Source of the DNA: DATGHS01 sp035307785
GTDB lineage: Bacteria; Planctomycetota; Planctomycetia; Gemmatales; Gemmataceae
Length of the DNA stretch: 10,559 bases
Direction: 5' to 3'
Assembly: GCA_035307785.1 (NCBI GenBank)
Contig: DATGHS010000400.1
Span: forward strand, 1-10,559
A program made the translations under genes and the position numbers. Under the pieces are notes generated by a model, which was not told where the DNA came from, made no database searches, and saw only the letters and a list, made by a program, of their open reading frames with translations. This document shows positions 1 to 6,897 of the stretch, piece by piece. How positions within the stretch are numbered: the first letter of the stretch is position 1; the number at the start of each line of letters is the position of its first letter.

Positions 1-969
1 GAGATCGAGGAAGCGCACGCCGACGAACGGATCGACATACACGCTGCTGCCGTCGCAGCGGGTGATGCAATAGTGCCGTCGGACGTTTGCTTCCGCGCCG
101 AGCAACAAGCTCGTGGCGGTCACAGTAAACGAGCCGCTGGACGATGGAATTGGAATACCACCCACGGCGAAGCCAGGCGGAAAGGCCACAATTTCACCAA
201 ACTCCGCATTGATCTGCGGATTGGCGGCAAAGAACGGGCGAATCAGCACGGGGAAGTCTTGCGAGTTCGCGCTCAGAATCGTTCGTTTCGGCCCGAGGAA
301 AAAGAAACTCGCATCCACGGCCCACTCGTGGCAGCAATCGAGCCAGAGCCCCGCCGAGAAACGGCCGCCCAGCTCGAACGGATCGTTCACGGGGCCGTTG
401 CCAATCAGGATCTGTGTCGTCGGCCCGCCAATGAACCCCATGTTCGGCGGGGTAGCGGTGGTGAGCAACGGCGGGGCATTCATGGGACTGATCCACCACA
501 GCAGCACTTCAGCCGACGCGTACCATTGCCGATGCGGTTCGCCTGCAGCCATGCCATTCGTTTGTGGATCATCGCCAACGAGTTCATACGTGGGCGTGTT
601 GTCTGCACCCGTGAAGGCTTTCCACTGCGGCATGCCGGGCACCGATGTCGGATTCGGAAGCATGCGCGGCGAGCTGAGAGCCTGGTACGAAGGCAAGGGC
701 GGACTGCTGGGAGCCGGATTCATCGGCACCGGCGGCGACGGTTGTTGGCGGACCATCGACTCGGAATCTTCAAAGCGAATAAAAGGCGGCTGCGCCGGCG
801 ACGCGGGGCGTTCAACAGGCTTGACGGTTATCGGTTCTGGCAACACCGCAGGGGCCGAAGCGGGGGCCGGCTGCCCGCCCGGTGCGCTCCGCCATTCGAT
901 TTCATCTGCCGGCGCGCGGAGAACCAGCAGCAATGCGGCACTCACACTGGCAATTAGGAGACGCTTCAT
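1..969 (-). CDS. BBP7-family outer-membrane beta-barrel protein, C-terminus cut by window edge
   Basis: The frame is open from an ATG at 969 to the left edge, giving 323 codons without a stop, so the 3' end lies outside the window. The start has a Shine-Dalgarno AGGA at 977-980, 7 nt upstream. Residues 1-21 form a signal peptide (MKRLLI, a hydrophobic core, then a likely cut after APA), followed by a Pro/Ser/Ala-rich linker to about residue 120. The barrel part begins near residue 155 with the planctomycete signature WYASAEVLLWW and continues with DPFELGGRFSAGLWLD and DPFVGVRFLDL, resembling the putative beta-barrel porin BBP7 family (Pfam PF07585). By family analogy it would sit in the outer membrane; its cargo is unknown. 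It is transcribed divergently from the PEP-CTERM gene. A 370-codon frame on the other strand covers the same DNA but has no recognisable domain. Family confidence is high, function low. Confidence 0.88.
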   Translation of the reverse strand, partial: MKRLLIASVSAALLLVLRAPADEIEWRSAPGGQPAPASAPAVLPEPITVKPVERPASPAQPPFIRFEDSESMVRQQPSPPVPMNPAPSSPPLPSYQALSSPRMLPNPTSVPGMPQWKAFTGADNTPTYELVGDDPQTNGMAAGEPHRQWYASAEVLLWWISPMNAPPLLTTATPPNMGFIGGPTTQILIGNGPVNDPFELGGRFSAGLWLDCCHEWAVDASFFFLGPKRTILSANSQDFPVLIRPFFAANPQINAEFGEIVAFPPGFAVGGIPIPSSSGSFTVTATSLLLGAEANVRRHYCITRCDGSSVYVDPFVGVRFLDL

Positions 970-1097
970 TCCGGCATCCTCGGTGCAGAGCGGCGCGAAT
1001 TCATGGGAGCATGCGTTGGCGTATTCTCTCGCCTTGCTTTCTTCGACACAGCCTTCGCATAACCCTTACAGGTTCGAGAAGCATTTTTTTCCGCACA

Positions 1098-1112
1098 GCG
1101 CGACAATCGCGC
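1098..1112. repeat. Perfect 6-bp inverted repeat, loop CAA
   Basis: GCGCGA (1098-1103) and TCGCGC (1107-1112) are perfect complements around a 3-nt centre. The T tract at 1084-1090 precedes it on the plus strand, so on neither strand does the hairpin lead into a T run; it is not a canonical intrinsic terminator. It sits about 130 bp upstream of the BBP7-like start and could be an operator half-site pair or chance in GC-rich DNA. Confidence 0.4.
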
Positions 1113-1138
1113 ATATTCCGAACAACCGGAAGTCTCCG

Positions 1139-1172
1139 CCTGTTTCCGCAGATTCCGGAAAAAGAAAACAGG
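1139..1172. repeat. Imperfect hairpin containing TTCCGGAA palindrome
   Basis: An inner stem TTTCCG (1143-1148) / CGGAAA (1156-1161) has a 7-nt loop. An outer stem CCTG (1139-1142) / CAGG (1169-1172) is separated from it by a 7-nt A-rich bulge. Overlapping the inner stem is the 8-bp palindrome TTCCGGAA (1153-1160). The position between divergent genes favours a protein-binding or leader structure, but this is unproven. Confidence 0.35.
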
Positions 1173-1455
1173 AATTCATTTCAGGAGCCGGAAGTTCAAA
1201 TGGCCAACCGAGCGCGGCTAGGTAAACCGCACAAGTTGCAGCTCAACCAAAACTCCTTCCGTGGCTTGCCTGAATTGCCAGGATTTCTAGACGGAGCGCA
1301 CCCGTCGGAAACTTGCTTGACAGACTTTATTCCGTTTGGGATTCTGGGCGTGCTTTTGGTTGCAATGGATTTAGAGTTTGCCGATTGGCGAAGGCTGATT
1401 GACAAACTTTTTGAAATAGATTTTGAGCCTGTGGTCAGGTGAAGGAGTGGCAAGG

Positions 1456-1788
1456 ATGCCCAGTCCGGAAAACTATAAATCGGTAGCGAAGCTTTTTGGC
1501 GTAGTCTTGGCAGCAACTGTGTTTTGGCTGATGACAACCTCTTCGGCGTCAGCCGCGTTCTGGTTCCCGTTGCCGATACAGCCGAACCCCGGCAACGTGC
1601 CATTGCCGCCGCCGAATCAGGTCGTGCCCAATGGTGGTGGAAATCCGGTTGATATTCCGCCGCCCGACGCGCCGCCCGGTAACGCGCAGAATTCACCGGA
1701 GCCGGCCTCGGTAGTCTTGGGATTGATTGGCGTGGGTGCGATCGGCGCGCTAAGAATCTGGCGGCGCCGCCAGCAGCGCGCTTCCTAG
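1456..1788 (+). CDS. Small proline-rich PEP-CTERM sorting-domain protein
   Basis: The 110-residue product has three parts. Residues 1-33 are a signal peptide (a Lys near the N-terminus, hydrophobic core 13-26, cut likely after SSASA). Residues 35-83 are a proline-rich mature segment with 17 Pro in 49 residues. The C-terminus is a PEP-CTERM tail: PEP at 81-83, a hydrophobic helix at about 84-101 and a basic end (RRRQQR). PEP-CTERM proteins are exported, then cut and processed by an exosortase, usually in organisms making exopolysaccharide; no exosortase gene is in this window. The start at 1456 is chosen over an in-frame ATG at 1423 because AAGGAG at 1442-1447 lies 8 nt upstream and because it puts the signal peptide at the N-terminus. 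The body is too short for a folded catalytic domain, so a structural or surface role is inferred. Its stop overlaps that of the convergent aminotransferase. Confidence 0.85.
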   Translation: MPSPENYKSVAKLFGVVLAATVFWLMTTSSASAAFWFPLPIQPNPGNVPLPPPNQVVPNGGGNPVDIPPPDAPPGNAQNSPEPASVVLGLIGVGAIGALRIWRRRQQRAS

Positions 1789-2945
1789 GCCACCCGTGCC
1801 AGCGAACGCTGCCGGGCAAAGTTGGCACAAACACGGATCACGCGCTCTTGCTGCTCGGCAGTCAGCTCCGGAAACATCGGCAAGGCGAGCACGGTTCGAC
1901 ACGCTTCCTCGGCATGCGGGAAATCGCCCGTGCGGTAACCCAAGTGGGCCAGGCATTCCTGCAAGTGAACCGGCTGCGGGTAATAGACTTCGCAGCCGAT
2001 CTTCTCGGACTTGAGGCATCGTACCAACGAATCACGGCATTCCGACGGCACGCGCACCACATATTGATTGAACGTGTGCCGCAAACCTGAACCAATCACC
2101 GGCTTCTGCATGAATTCATCCATTCGGTAATCATCAATCAGCGCATTATAACGGCGGGCTGCATCTTGCCGGCCCTCGATCCACGGTTCCACGTGCGGCA
2201 ACTTCACCCGCAGGATGGCCGCCTGAAGTGCATCGAGCCGGGCGTTCCAGCCGAGATAGCGATGGTAGTATTTCTGCTCCATGCCGTGAGCGCGAAGAGC
2301 GACCAACCGCTTTGCCAAGTCGGACCTATTCGTGACTACCATACCGCCTTCGCCAAAACCGCCGAGCGTCTTGGTAGGGTAAAAGCTGAAACAACCGAGC
2401 GAACCGAGCGAGCCTGCTTTCTTGCCGTGAAATTCCGAGCCGAATGCTTGAGCGGCATCCTCGATGATTGCCAAGTTGAAACGCTGAGCCAACTCGCCCA
2501 GTGCGTCCATGTCGGCACAGTGCCCAAACAGGTGCGCCGGCATAATAGCCCGCGTATGGGCCGTGATTTTGTCCTCGACTTCGGCACTATCGAGATTGAA
2601 CGCTTTTGGATCGATGTCCGCAAAGACTGGAGTCGCGCCGGCCCGGCAGACGGCGTTGGCCGTGGCGAAAAAGGTGAACGGCGGCACAATCACTTCATCG
2701 CCCGAGCCAATCTCCAGAGCTTCGAGTGCCAGCCACAGCGCATCGGAACCGGAACCACAGCCGACGGCATGACCTATCCCACAATATGCAGCGACTTCGC
2801 GCTCGAGGCTGGCGACTTCGGGGCCAAGAATCACCTGCCCGGAAGCCAACACGCGCTGCACCGCGGCATCAATCTGCGACTGCAATTCTCGATACGATGC
2901 TTGAATGTCACAAAGCGGTATCTCCCGGCTGGACGCGGTCCGCAT
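1785..2945 (-). CDS. DegT/DnrJ/EryC1/StrS family PLP-dependent sugar aminotransferase
   Basis: The 386-residue product has the length and motifs of nucleotide-sugar aminotransferases, which move an amino group (usually from glutamate) to a keto-sugar nucleotide for surface glycans. Visible signatures are GSGSDAL (64-70, phosphate binding), PPFTFFATANAV (88-99), AHLFGHCADMDAL (137-149), EDAAQAFG (162-169, with Asp163 facing the PLP ring nitrogen) and FSFYPTKTLGG (186-196), where Lys192 is the expected Schiff-base lysine. The family's C-terminal substrate region is present. The frame stays open upstream to 3164, but the start at 2945 is preferred: AGGGAG at 2955-2960 lies 9 nt upstream, the protein then begins where family members do, and a TTGACA box lies just upstream. 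No sugar biosynthesis partners adjoin it, so the exact substrate cannot be named. It converges with the PEP-CTERM gene, with stops overlapping in CTAG. Confidence 0.92.
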   Translation of the reverse strand: MRTASSREIPLCDIQASYRELQSQIDAAVQRVLASGQVILGPEVASLEREVAAYCGIGHAVGCGSGSDALWLALEALEIGSGDEVIVPPFTFFATANAVCRAGATPVFADIDPKAFNLDSAEVEDKITAHTRAIMPAHLFGHCADMDALGELAQRFNLAIIEDAAQAFGSEFHGKKAGSLGSLGCFSFYPTKTLGGFGEGGMVVTNRSDLAKRLVALRAHGMEQKYYHRYLGWNARLDALQAAILRVKLPHVEPWIEGRQDAARRYNALIDDYRMDEFMQKPVIGSGLRHTFNQYVVRVPSECRDSLVRCLKSEKIGCEVYYPQPVHLQECLAHLGYRTGDFPHAEEACRTVLALPMFPELTAEQQERVIRVCANFARQRSLARVA

Positions 2946-2996
2946 GGGCGCCGACTCCCTTCGGTCTCGAACAGGTGTATGAATGTGGGGCGGCCT

Positions 2997-3025
2997 AGTT
3001 TGGCGGGAAGATGCGGTCATGTCAA
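2997..3025 (-). promoter_or_regulatory. Candidate sigma70-type promoter for the aminotransferase gene
   Basis: On the minus strand an exact TTGACA (3025-3020) is followed after 17 nt by CAAACT (3002-2997), a weak -10 matching TATAAT at three positions including the final T. It would start transcription near 2990, leaving a leader of about 45 nt before the ATG at 2945. It lies inside the upstream extension of the frame, which supports the shorter start. Confidence 0.3.
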
Positions 3026-3114
3026 GAGGAATAGGCGCCGCGGGTAGATGTCTCATATGGAAAAAGGGCACCCCACGCAGCACCGGTATTTCCCTCACAA
3101 CCCGCAATTTCGAT

Positions 3115-3143
3115 TGGACAAGCCCCCAACTGCGACTTACTCT
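3115..3143 (+). promoter_or_regulatory. Candidate sigma70-type promoter for the kinase gene
   Basis: TGGACA (3115-3120) matches the -35 consensus at five of six positions. After 17 nt, TACTCT (3138-3143) keeps the key T-A and final T of a -10 box. The predicted leader would be about 155 nt. The assignment rests only on consensus and spacing. Confidence 0.25.
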
Positions 3144-3304
3144 TGAGTGGCATATCGTGCCCACCGGGCGCGACGTTTCGTGCTTCCGTCATGCCGGCGG
3201 AATTAGCTTAGAGCCCCCTCGCCCCGGCAGCCGGAATGGCTTGGATTGCCCGAATCGAATCCCGCGCAGCCCGTCATTCTTGCGCCGAATGAGAGAGGCC
3301 GCCC

Positions 3305-6300
3305 ATGAGCTGGATACGCGAGCCGGATGCGGAACCCATTCCCGGTTACCGTCTCATCAAACCATTGGGCACCGGCGGCTTCGGCGAAGTGTGGAAGTGC
3401 CTGGCGCCGGGCAACATCTTCAAAGCCATCAAGTTCGTCTACGGCAACTTGAATTCCATGGACGGCGACGCCTATCGCGCGGAGCAGGAATATAAGGCCA
3501 TGCAGCGCATCAAGGAGGTGCGCCATCCCTTCGTATTATCCATTGAGCGCATCGACGAAGTGGAAGGCGATCTGGCCATCGTCATGGAGCTGGCAGACAA
3601 GAGCCTGCACGATCTGTTTCAAGAGTATCAGGCAGCCAACCAGCCCGGCATTCCACGCGATGAACTACTTCGTTACCTGCGCGATGCCGCCGACGGGCTC
3701 GATTTCCTCAATGAAAAACACAACTTGCAGCATCTGGATGTCAAGCCGCGGAATCTGTTCCTGTTCGGCCCGCGCGTGAAGGTGGCCGATTTCGGGCTGG
3801 TCAAGAACCTGGAACGCCAAAGTTCGTCGGGCCTGATGTCGGGTGTCACCCCGATCTACGCACCGCCCGAAACCTTCAGCGGCAAGATTGCGAAGAGTTC
3901 GGATCAATATAGCCTCGCCGTCGTCTACATCGAGCTACTAACCGGCAAGCGCGTGTTCAACGGTAAGAACATTCGCGCACTTGCCATGCAGCATGTTTCC
4001 GAAACGCCGGATCTTTCCATTGTGCCAGAAGAGGACCAGCCTATTTTGCTGAAAGCGCTAGCCAAGGATCCAGAGAAGCGCTTTCAATCGTGTGTGGCCT
4101 TCATTGAAGCACTGATGGAAGTCGGTCCCGATTCCGAGGAGACCGACGTTGGCGGCACACCGCGCCACACTCCCGAAGCCACACCTCAAATTCGCGTCAA
4201 AGCGAAGAACTATAGCAACAAGGGGTCGCGACCCGATTCCGGAGATATCGAGATTTCTCAGCCGCTGGACGTGACGCGGCACCAAGTGGAGGTCAGCGTA
4301 CTCCGGCCAACCGTTATCATCGGCCTGGGCGGATTCGGCCGAAGAGCGCTCCTCGACTTGCGCTGTCGCTTGCTCGACCGTTGCGGCGACTTAAAACAGG
4401 TGCCGATCTACCGCTTCTTATACGTAGACTCCGACCCGGAAGCGGTACACAAGGCGCTGAGCGATGCTCCCGAGGTGGCCTTGTCGAATTCCGAAGTCTT
4501 CCCCATGCCGCTCCAACCGCTCAGCAACTACCGCCGGAGGACACTGGAACATCTCAACGACTGGCTGCCACGCGAAAAACTATACGCCATTCCGCGCTCG
4601 CTTCAACCGCAGGGTTCACGAGCCCTGGGCCGGCTGGCCTTTCACGACAATTACCTGCGTTTCATGACCCGGCTGCGGCGCGAGTTTCAAATAGCCACGC
4701 ACCCGGAATCGTTGGCGCAGTCCGTCGCGCAAACCGGCATGGCGCTGCGCGACAATAGCCCGCAAATATTCGTCCTGGCCTCGGCCCAAGGCGGTTCGAG
4801 CGGCCTGCTGGTGGATCTTGGCCAGGCCGTCTACCGGCAAATGGCTCAGCAGCATTTGGCGGCCGCGCCGCCAGTGTTGTTTCTCTTCTGCGGCGCACCG
4901 AACGACCCCGCGACCCCTGCCGCCGAGCTGGCGAACACCTACGCCACGTTAACAGAACTCAATCACTACTGCGATCCGACCATCACTTTTGCCGCCCAGT
5001 ACGGCGCCAACGGTCAGCCGATTGCAGAGACGCATCCGCCCTTCGCCGCTACTTACCTTTTGACACCGGCCAATCGCACGCCGCAAGCGCAGCGCGACAA
5101 CGTCACGCAGCTTGCCAATTACCTCAGCCACGAGATGACGACGCCGCTCGGCGCCTGCCTGGAAGCGCAGCGCCAGATGCAACCAGAGAATCTCACGCCG
5201 TTCCGGAGCTTTGGCACGCACAGCATTTGGTTCCCGCGCGGGCTATTGCTGCGCGTGGCAGCCCGGCAGGTGTGTGAGCGACTGTTGCAGGAATGGCAGG
5301 AGCCCGAACTTATGGACTCGCTGGCCGAGGTGCAGGCAGTCTGCGCGCATGCTCTTTCGGATCCGGATCTACACGGCGAAGCCCTGGCCGGCCAGATTGA
5401 GCGCGCCGCGTATTCGCCCGAAGGAACACCGGCTGAAATCACCGGCCGGCTGCTCGACGAAATGTGTGAAGATGCGAAGCGCCTGGAAGTAGAAAACAAT
5501 CCCGGTTATTGGGCGCAACACGCCATCGAGCAATTGGATGAATGGGTGGGCACGTACGGCTCCAGCCATGATTCGCAAGTAATCCGCCGCAGCCGCTTCA
5601 GCGTTTTGTTCGGCAATGCGGTGCAGTTCGTGGCCGAAGAATGGGAGCGCCGGCTGTTGCAACACATCGCGGGCTTGATGGATCGGCCGGGCCGGCGCCT
5701 GGCCGCGATGGAAGAAGGGCTCGCCCGGCTGATCGCGTTTTGCGATGAGGCAGCGCAAGCGCAAATGCAAGTGATCGAACAACAGCACGCCCTGGTGCGC
5801 GCCAGCCGGGAAAAACTGAGCCTGGGCCTCGAACAATGCCGCATGGGCCGCGGCGGCCTGGGCCGCCTGTTCGGCGCCGGCCCGCAGCGCGCGGTCGGCC
5901 ATTTCCTGGAACAATTGCGCAATTTCGCCTATACGCGCCTTGCGGAAGATACACTCGTCGCCGGCGGCCAATTCTTTCAGAAGCTACGGGGTCGGCTCGA
6001 AGAGCGCCTGGCCGACATGTCATTCTGCCGTCAGCGCCTGCGGGCGCTGCAGCAGTCGCTGGCCGAACCACACGACTTTACGGCCGAGCCATTGCTCGTC
6101 GATGCGTCGCTGTCTGGAACCGTGTTAGCACATGATTCTTTCAGTGCTCTCTGCCGCTCGACCGCGACCATTCGTCTGGTTCTGCCGGATCGCATGAATA
6201 ACCTCGACGAAGCGGCCCGGGAACTTGTGGCCAGCCTGCACGAAGACGACTACTACCATCTAGACGACACGCTCCAGGCCCTCGTCCTGGCACCGCTGGG

Positions 6301-6784
6301 TGGATTGCAACTGATTTGCGAAAAACACAGCGACTTGAGCCGCATTCTTTCGGCGGGATTAATCGATCAAACCACCGCGTTTCTGAGCGAGCGCCTGCCG
6401 CTGACAGATGTGGCTCAGGCGGAAATGCTCTCCGCGGCCTGTTCGGGCGATGGGTTAGAGCATGACCTGGCCAAATTCATGCATCGAGCGGAGCCATCCG
6501 TTCAAGGCCGTCGTTCCGACGTAACATATCTGCTGCATCCGGACAGCGACGCGAGCAAGCAATTTGCCGCCGAAGCCCAGAAATTGCATCCCGATCTGCA
6601 CTTGCTGTCCGGCTCGAGTCCGCATGATTTGACGTTCTGCCGCGAGCTAGGGTTCCTAACGCACGCGGAAGTCCAGCCCCTACTACCTCTTTGTCGCGGC
6701 GCCTATCAACAGCTGGCCAGCTCACCACCGCATTCTCCTCATGCGCGCTTCGATGTTGCGGAATGGCTGCCGCTGGAGCCGTGA
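3305..6784 (+). CDS. Ser/Thr protein kinase fused to a tubulin-like (Tubulin_2-type) domain
   Basis: The 1159-residue product starts with a Hanks-type kinase (about 15-270): glycine loop GTGGFGEV (22-29), Lys43 in AIK, probable helix-C Glu62, catalytic loop HLDVKPRNL (143-151), DFG (162-164) and APPE (186-189). The loop has HLD in place of HRD, so it is a non-RD kinase. A Pro/Thr/Ser-rich linker (about 274-330) leads to a tubulin/FtsZ-like domain: TVIIGLGGFG (336-345), a degenerate G-box AQGGSSG (494-500) and ELANTYATLTELNHY (541-555), as in Pfam 'Tubulin like' proteins. A helical, coiled-coil-prone stretch (about 800-960) and a C-terminal LTFCREL block (1109-1115) follow; similar C-termini occur in other bacterial tubulin-like proteins. 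No membrane segment is seen, so it should be cytoplasmic. GAGAGG lies 6 nt before the ATG. Its substrate is unknown; a kinase-controlled scaffold or polymer is an inference. It is a single-gene unit. Confidence 0.9.
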   Translation: MSWIREPDAEPIPGYRLIKPLGTGGFGEVWKCLAPGNIFKAIKFVYGNLNSMDGDAYRAEQEYKAMQRIKEVRHPFVLSIERIDEVEGDLAIVMELADKSLHDLFQEYQAANQPGIPRDELLRYLRDAADGLDFLNEKHNLQHLDVKPRNLFLFGPRVKVADFGLVKNLERQSSSGLMSGVTPIYAPPETFSGKIAKSSDQYSLAVVYIELLTGKRVFNGKNIRALAMQHVSETPDLSIVPEEDQPILLKALAKDPEKRFQSCVAFIEALMEVGPDSEETDVGGTPRHTPEATPQIRVKAKNYSNKGSRPDSGDIEISQPLDVTRHQVEVSVLRPTVIIGLGGFGRRALLDLRCRLLDRCGDLKQVPIYRFLYVDSDPEAVHKALSDAPEVALSNSEVFPMPLQPLSNYRRRTLEHLNDWLPREKLYAIPRSLQPQGSRALGRLAFHDNYLRFMTRLRREFQIATHPESLAQSVAQTGMALRDNSPQIFVLASAQGGSSGLLVDLGQAVYRQMAQQHLAAAPPVLFLFCGAPNDPATPAAELANTYATLTELNHYCDPTITFAAQYGANGQPIAETHPPFAATYLLTPANRTPQAQRDNVTQLANYLSHEMTTPLGACLEAQRQMQPENLTPFRSFGTHSIWFPRGLLLRVAARQVCERLLQEWQEPELMDSLAEVQAVCAHALSDPDLHGEALAGQIERAAYSPEGTPAEITGRLLDEMCEDAKRLEVENNPGYWAQHAIEQLDEWVGTYGSSHDSQVIRRSRFSVLFGNAVQFVAEEWERRLLQHIAGLMDRPGRRLAAMEEGLARLIAFCDEAAQAQMQVIEQQHALVRASREKLSLGLEQCRMGRGGLGRLFGAGPQRAVGHFLEQLRNFAYTRLAEDTLVAGGQFFQKLRGRLEERLADMSFCRQRLRALQQSLAEPHDFTAEPLLVDASLSGTVLAHDSFSALCRSTATIRLVLPDRMNNLDEAARELVASLHEDDYYHLDDTLQALVLAPLGGLQLICEKHSDLSRILSAGLIDQTTAFLSERLPLTDVAQAEMLSAACSGDGLEHDLAKFMHRAEPSVQGRRSDVTYLLHPDSDASKQFAAEAQKLHPDLHLLSGSSPHDLTFCRELGFLTHAEVQPLLPLCRGAYQQLASSPPHSPHARFDVAEWLPLEP

Positions 6785-6810
6785 TGTTCCAGTTCATGGC
6801 GCCGAGGTAG

Positions 6811-6870
6811 ATTGCTAGCGGAGTTCGCCAGAATTCCAACCGCACCAGCGGAATCCTAGCGAATTTTGTT
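6811..6870 (+). terminator. Possible imperfect terminator after the kinase gene
   Basis: In the 113-bp convergent gap, ATTGCTAG (6811-6818) pairs with CTAGCGAAT (6856-6864) with one bulged G. It encloses a small stem CCGC/GCGG (6840-6843 and 6848-6851, loop ACCA), and TTTTGTT (6864-6870) follows. The outer loop is long and the T run short, so this is weak; only plus-strand transcription would meet the T run. Confidence 0.3.
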
Positions 6871-6897
6871 AAGGGAGCCTGAGAAATGCTGGGCCGG

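Larger units (their letters stand above)
970..1455. other. Divergent intergenic region with inverted repeats, AT-richer than its surroundings
   Basis: This 486-bp region separates the BBP7-like gene (minus) from the PEP-CTERM gene (plus). It holds a 7-T tract at 1084-1090, a perfect inverted repeat at 1098-1112, a cluster of CCGGAA/TTCCG motifs at 1116-1193 that includes a hairpin at 1139-1172, and two exact TTGACA hexamers at 1317-1322 and 1399-1404 without convincing -10 partners. An open frame of 80 codons (ATG at 1200, TGA ending at 1442) lies just upstream of the PEP-CTERM gene, but it has no good ribosome binding site and no recognisable family. The stretch 1300-1440 is visibly richer in A and T than the flanking genes, which suits a regulatory region. 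No RNA gene was recognised. Confidence 0.6.
2946..3304. other. Divergent intergenic region between aminotransferase and kinase genes
   Basis: This 359-bp stretch separates two divergently transcribed genes. It contains one plausible sigma70-type promoter on each strand (listed separately). Frames entering from both sides remain open through parts of it, including a 5' extension of the aminotransferase frame up to 3164, but the extension reads as low-complexity basic sequence with no domain and is better explained as non-coding. No RNA gene or strong hairpin was noticed. Confidence 0.6.

Noticed and set aside
1084..1112. T tract plus GCGCGA hairpin as an intrinsic terminator
   Set aside because: The T run lies before the hairpin on the plus strand and becomes an A run after it on the minus strand, and both flanking genes point away from it.
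113..1225. 370-codon open frame on the plus strand antisense to the BBP7-like gene
   Set aside because: The opposite strand has a Shine-Dalgarno site, signal peptide and BBP7 motifs; the plus frame shows no domain and low-complexity composition.
1261..1280. Possible sigma54 promoter (TGGC followed by TTGC) upstream of the PEP-CTERM gene
   Set aside because: The spacing between the GG and GC elements is 12 nt instead of the required 10.
1317..1404. Two exact TTGACA boxes (1317-1322 and 1399-1404) as promoters for the PEP-CTERM gene
   Set aside because: At 16-18 nt spacing the -10 positions read GATTCT and TTTGAG or similar, too weak to call; they are noted in the intergenic entry only.
1196..1834. 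212-codon minus-strand frame covering the PEP-CTERM gene
   Set aside because: The plus strand has a clear signal peptide, PEP motif and Shine-Dalgarno site; the minus frame is basic low-complexity sequence and overlaps the end of the aminotransferase.
2946..3164. N-terminal extension of 73 codons on the aminotransferase
   Set aside because: Family members begin near the ATG at 2945, which has a good ribosome binding site, and a candidate promoter lies inside the extension.
5369..5971. 200-codon minus-strand frame inside the kinase gene, with other shorter ones
   Set aside because: They lie within the conserved C-terminal half of the kinase/tubulin-like protein and reflect GC-rich codon usage.
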